Positions 61,534 to 64,000 of a DNA stretch of 64,000 nucleotides are shown here, piece by piece. The DNA comes from Bifidobacterium vespertilionis. GTDB lineage: Bacteria; Actinomycetota; Actinomycetes; Actinomycetales; Bifidobacteriaceae. Both the position numbers and the translations under genes were made by a program. The notes beneath the pieces are model-generated. The model saw only the letters and a program-made list of their open reading frames with translations. It made no database searches and had not been told where the DNA came from. Within the stretch, counting starts at the first letter, position 1. The number at the start of each line of letters is the position of its first letter. The stretch spans positions 124,001 to 188,000 of the forward strand of contig NZ_RZNZ01000003.1 in NCBI RefSeq assembly GCF_008698145.1. Direction: 5' to 3'.

Positions 61534-61550
61534 CATATCGCACGACGGCA
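61507..61550. repeat. Inverted repeat at the helicase truncation point
   Basis: TGCCGTCGTGC at 61507 and GCACGACGGCA ending at 61550 form a perfect 11-bp stem around a 22-base AT-rich loop. It overlaps the end of the truncated helicase ORF and lies between that gene and the convergent primase stop. It may be a terminator or the edge of an integrated element. Confidence 0.7.
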
Positions 61551-61586
61551 GTCTTAGTTTTCCTCGCCCGATCACCGTTTTTGCTC

Positions 61587-64000
61587 TCAACGACCGGAGG
61601 CTTTGCGAATCGCGGAAGAGATCACGCGTTCCGTGTCCTGCGGATCGTGCGAAGCCGGTACGGCGGCGCGCAGCCGATCCATTTCGGCGTCGCGCCGCGC
61701 ATCCGACCAATTGTACTTAGCCGCGATCCCCGCGATTTTCATAGCGGTGTCCCGAGCAGCGTCATGCGTGGCGCCGGGTCCCATAGGAGGAATGTCGACA
61801 TGCCAACCATCGTTCCTCTTCCCATCGTCATGATTGACCGGAGCTGGGCGCGGCGCCTCGGGAATAGATGGCTTTTCGAGACACTTGGGATCGGATGCGA
61901 TCCACTCGGCGATCGACGCGGGCAATAGCGGGATGCGACGCTCCTTCTGCGAGGATTCATCGGCTGAATCTATAAGAGTTTCCGGTGGCAGCATGATGAT
62001 GCCCGGATAGTTGCACTGGGTACCCTTCCGGCTCACCCAATGGGAACCGGGTCCGACAACATAGCTTTTATGACCGGGACGCAAATCAACATTGGTTCCA
62101 TGTACATGGGTGGACGCCTTGACTCTGCCGATCCAATCCGCAGGCATGCGGTAGACGAGGTGAACACCATGCATGGAACGAAATGCGAGCGTTCTCAGAT
62201 CGTCAAGTGTGATCCCAAGCTTCGCGAGGGTATCAACACCATGTTCCGGATAGGATTTCTTGTCTTTAGGGGCGTCGCAATCAATGATAATCAGTCCTAA
62301 GCCCGCCGAGAACCCATATTTGTCCGGCACGCCAGCCGGATCGTACGACCGCAGGCTATTGCAAATAGCCTCATCATCCTGCCAATGCGCACGGATCCCT
62401 TTTTCATCCTTGCCGTCCCACTGGTTTTCATTGGGCGTGAGTATCCATCCATCCATCTCCGGTATGCTCTGCACCGTTCGTATCTGAGCTGTCGTGTCCA
62501 ACCCCATAAGGGGCTTTGCATCAAGCAGCAGCCCGCGAGCCTTGCCAACCAATTCCGCCTTGGTCTCGTCCTCGATGATCTGCTCACGGCGGTTTGCCGC
62601 GTCCTGTTTGCGCCACTCGTCGGCGAACGGCTCGAATCGCCGTGCGTCCTTAATGCAAATGACCTGCCTGGTACGGCCGTCACCGTGCACGTCTCGTTTG
62701 CTGGCCGTGGTCAATCCCATCAGGGACAGTTGGTCCGCGCGCTCCTTCTCCCCAACGCGAAGATCTTTCAGCACCGAGCAGGACACAGGCACACGAGGCC
62801 TGTCAGGCAGCCCGTCAGCGCCCAAAGGCGCGCACGACATGAGCAGATCTCGCACGGTTTGCCCATACAGAGTCAATCCCTCCGTCAACCGGTTGACGAC
62901 CACGGGGTCGGGATGCCCGTACGCGAAGCTCACGGCACCGGCCATGAGCGCGTCAATGACGCCATCGTCCGGGTTCGTGCCGTCACCCAGATACTCGGCC
63001 CACCGCAGAACCGTTTCCTCAGTGGTGTCGGAGCGAAACGGAACATTCCAAATACGTCGTTTCCACTCTGGAGTGGACGGCAGAGTGCTGCTCCGATTCG
63101 TAGCCATGATCATGAACGCGGTCACCGTATTGCTCGAGACGTTCTGCTTGAGCAGTCGCATGGACAGGGTCTCACCCGCCGTGGCCTTCTTGAGGTTCTC
63201 AACAAGTCCCTGTCCAGGGTTGACCGCATCGCTGTCATAGGCGAGCAATCCGGTCAGCAGACCGACCGAGGCTTGGTCGTTCGTGGTGGATGACGAGCGT
63301 GCCACCCCCAGCAGGGATGCCAGATTGAACGGCGAGGCCAACCCCTTATACAATGCGGCGATGGCTTGAATGGTCAGACCCTTGCCGTTGCCGCCCGGGC
63401 CGGTGAAAAACGCAGCCCCATGCATATAGGGCTGACAAACCGGAGCCGCTATGGAACGAGCCAGTACTTCGGCGGTCGTCTTTTCGTCCACAATCAAGTG
63501 GGCCATATGCTGGAAGCGCTTGACACGCTCGTTGCAATAGCTGATGTGAGACAGATCGAGCGACCAGATCATGCTGAATCGGGGGTCGTCGGGGTTGACG
63601 ATCGTGGTGCGCGACCTACTGCCTCCGCCGCAATAGGTGCGCGCAAAACCTTGGTTGGCGAATTTCACCCCTAGTACCAGACGCGCCCCGGGAACCCGTT
63701 CCACGGCACGTCGCACGAACTCGTCGATGCCGGAAAGATGATCGGAAAGAGGGATTCCAAACTCCGCTTCGATACTGGCGATGGGATGGAACATGGTTTT
63801 CCCGTTTTCCACACGACGATGCCAGAGCCTACCAGTGCCTTCCTGAATGGCGAATGCGAGGGGGCCACCACCCATCGTCACGCGCAATTCGGCCATCGCC
63901 AGCGCCGCGCCGGGCGAGCACACGGGAAACCCCGCATCGGTTTTCGGGACGGTGATTCGACGACCGTCCGGAGAAATGATTAGCCAGTCATTGTCAAACG
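61587..64000 (-). CDS. Helicase-primase fusion with reversed domain order (5' end beyond window)
   Basis: The frame is open from 61587 to the right edge, so the N-terminus is outside the window. The visible 800 or so residues contain first an SF3/D5-type helicase (Walker A FTGPGGNGKGLT, sensor region FMIMATNRSS, Arg finger near EWKRRIWNVPF) and then a prim-pol-like domain (GLGLIIIDCDAPKD with the Asp-x-Asp pair, HLVYRMPADW, NVDLRPGHKSYVVGPGSHW) with a helical tail (DAERDT-like repeat ending SSAIRKASGR). Phage enzymes usually carry prim-pol first. It should prime and unwind element DNA. Typical of phages, plasmids or integrative elements. Confidence 0.85.
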   Translation of the reverse strand, partial: FDNDWLIISPDGRRITVPKTDAGFPVCSPGAALAMAELRVTMGGGPLAFAIQEGTGRLWHRRVENGKTMFHPIASIEAEFGIPLSDHLSGIDEFVRRAVERVPGARLVLGVKFANQGFARTYCGGGSRSRTTIVNPDDPRFSMIWSLDLSHISYCNERVKRFQHMAHLIVDEKTTAEVLARSIAAPVCQPYMHGAAFFTGPGGNGKGLTIQAIAALYKGLASPFNLASLLGVARSSSTTNDQASVGLLTGLLAYDSDAVNPGQGLVENLKKATAGETLSMRLLKQNVSSNTVTAFMIMATNRSSTLPSTPEWKRRIWNVPFRSDTTEETVLRWAEYLGDGTNPDDGVIDALMAGAVSFAYGHPDPVVVNRLTEGLTLYGQTVRDLLMSCAPLGADGLPDRPRVPVSCSVLKDLRVGEKERADQLSLMGLTTASKRDVHGDGRTRQVICIKDARRFEPFADEWRKQDAANRREQIIEDETKAELVGKARGLLLDAKPLMGLDTTAQIRTVQSIPEMDGWILTPNENQWDGKDEKGIRAHWQDDEAICNSLRSYDPAGVPDKYGFSAGLGLIIIDCDAPKDKKSYPEHGVDTLAKLGITLDDLRTLAFRSMHGVHLVYRMPADWIGRVKASTHVHGTNVDLRPGHKSYVVGPGSHWVSRKGTQCNYPGIIMLPPETLIDSADESSQKERRIPLLPASIAEWIASDPKCLEKPSIPEAPRPAPVNHDDGKRNDGWHVDIPPMGPGATHDAARDTAMKIAGIAAKYNWSDARRDAEMDRLRAAVPASHDPQDTERVISSAIRKASGR

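Overview
The window is high-GC, gene-dense actinobacterial DNA. Gene content (greA, an FKBP-type isomerase, tRNA-Leu, a Ppx/GppA phosphatase, a DUF501 gene, an FtsB-like gene, eno, mfd and pth) and strong AAGGAG ribosome binding sites point to a Bifidobacterium chromosome. The species cannot be fixed from sequence alone.

Layout: 0-5.4 kb is a housekeeping block on the minus strand ending in eno. At 5.6-8.6 kb a TPP riboswitch precedes a three-gene ABC importer, almost certainly for a thiamine precursor. At 8.6-14.4 kb are an acetyltransferase, an AEC-type transporter, mfd and pth. At 14.5-25.6 kb is an accessory envelope locus on the minus strand: an efflux-type adaptor with a peptidoglycan-binding domain, an ABC ATPase, a MacB/FtsX-like permease, two tandem response-regulator/kinase pairs, and upstream of them a 1.76-kb tandem duplication of a small secreted protein plus a lipoprotein. 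At 25.7-31.8 kb are an acetyltransferase, a UPF0182 membrane protein, a GH3 lipoprotein and an unknown 139-aa protein. At 31.9-46.8 kb is metabolism: esterase, serine dehydratase, acetolactate synthase, GH13 enzyme, TetR regulator, EamA exporter, isoaspartyl peptidase, two SDRs, a quinone-reductase-like flavoprotein, a uracil permease and a phosphatase, interrupted by two noncoding repeat regions (32.8-33.6 and 42.7-43.0 kb). At 47-53.8 kb are an AraC regulator, a 43-aa ORF with a structured 3' region, an L,D-transpeptidase, a thioredoxin-reductase-like protein with an altered active site, a peptide deformylase and PepP.

From 53.9 kb to the right edge the window is a mosaic accessory region: an antitoxin with a decayed MazF-like toxin, an excisionase-like gene without integrase, a sortase remnant, an LPXTG-type repeat protein convergent with a CAP/DUF5648 surface protein, a truncated phage-type SNF2 helicase and a large helicase-primase running off the edge whose SF3 helicase lies before, not after, its prim-pol-like domain.

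The most interesting candidate for an undescribed system is the 15-25.6 kb locus, where dual signalling, an ABC efflux unit and duplicated secreted protein/lipoprotein cassettes appear to form one cell-envelope sensing or defence module. This is inference from gene order; the substrate and role are not visible in the sequence.
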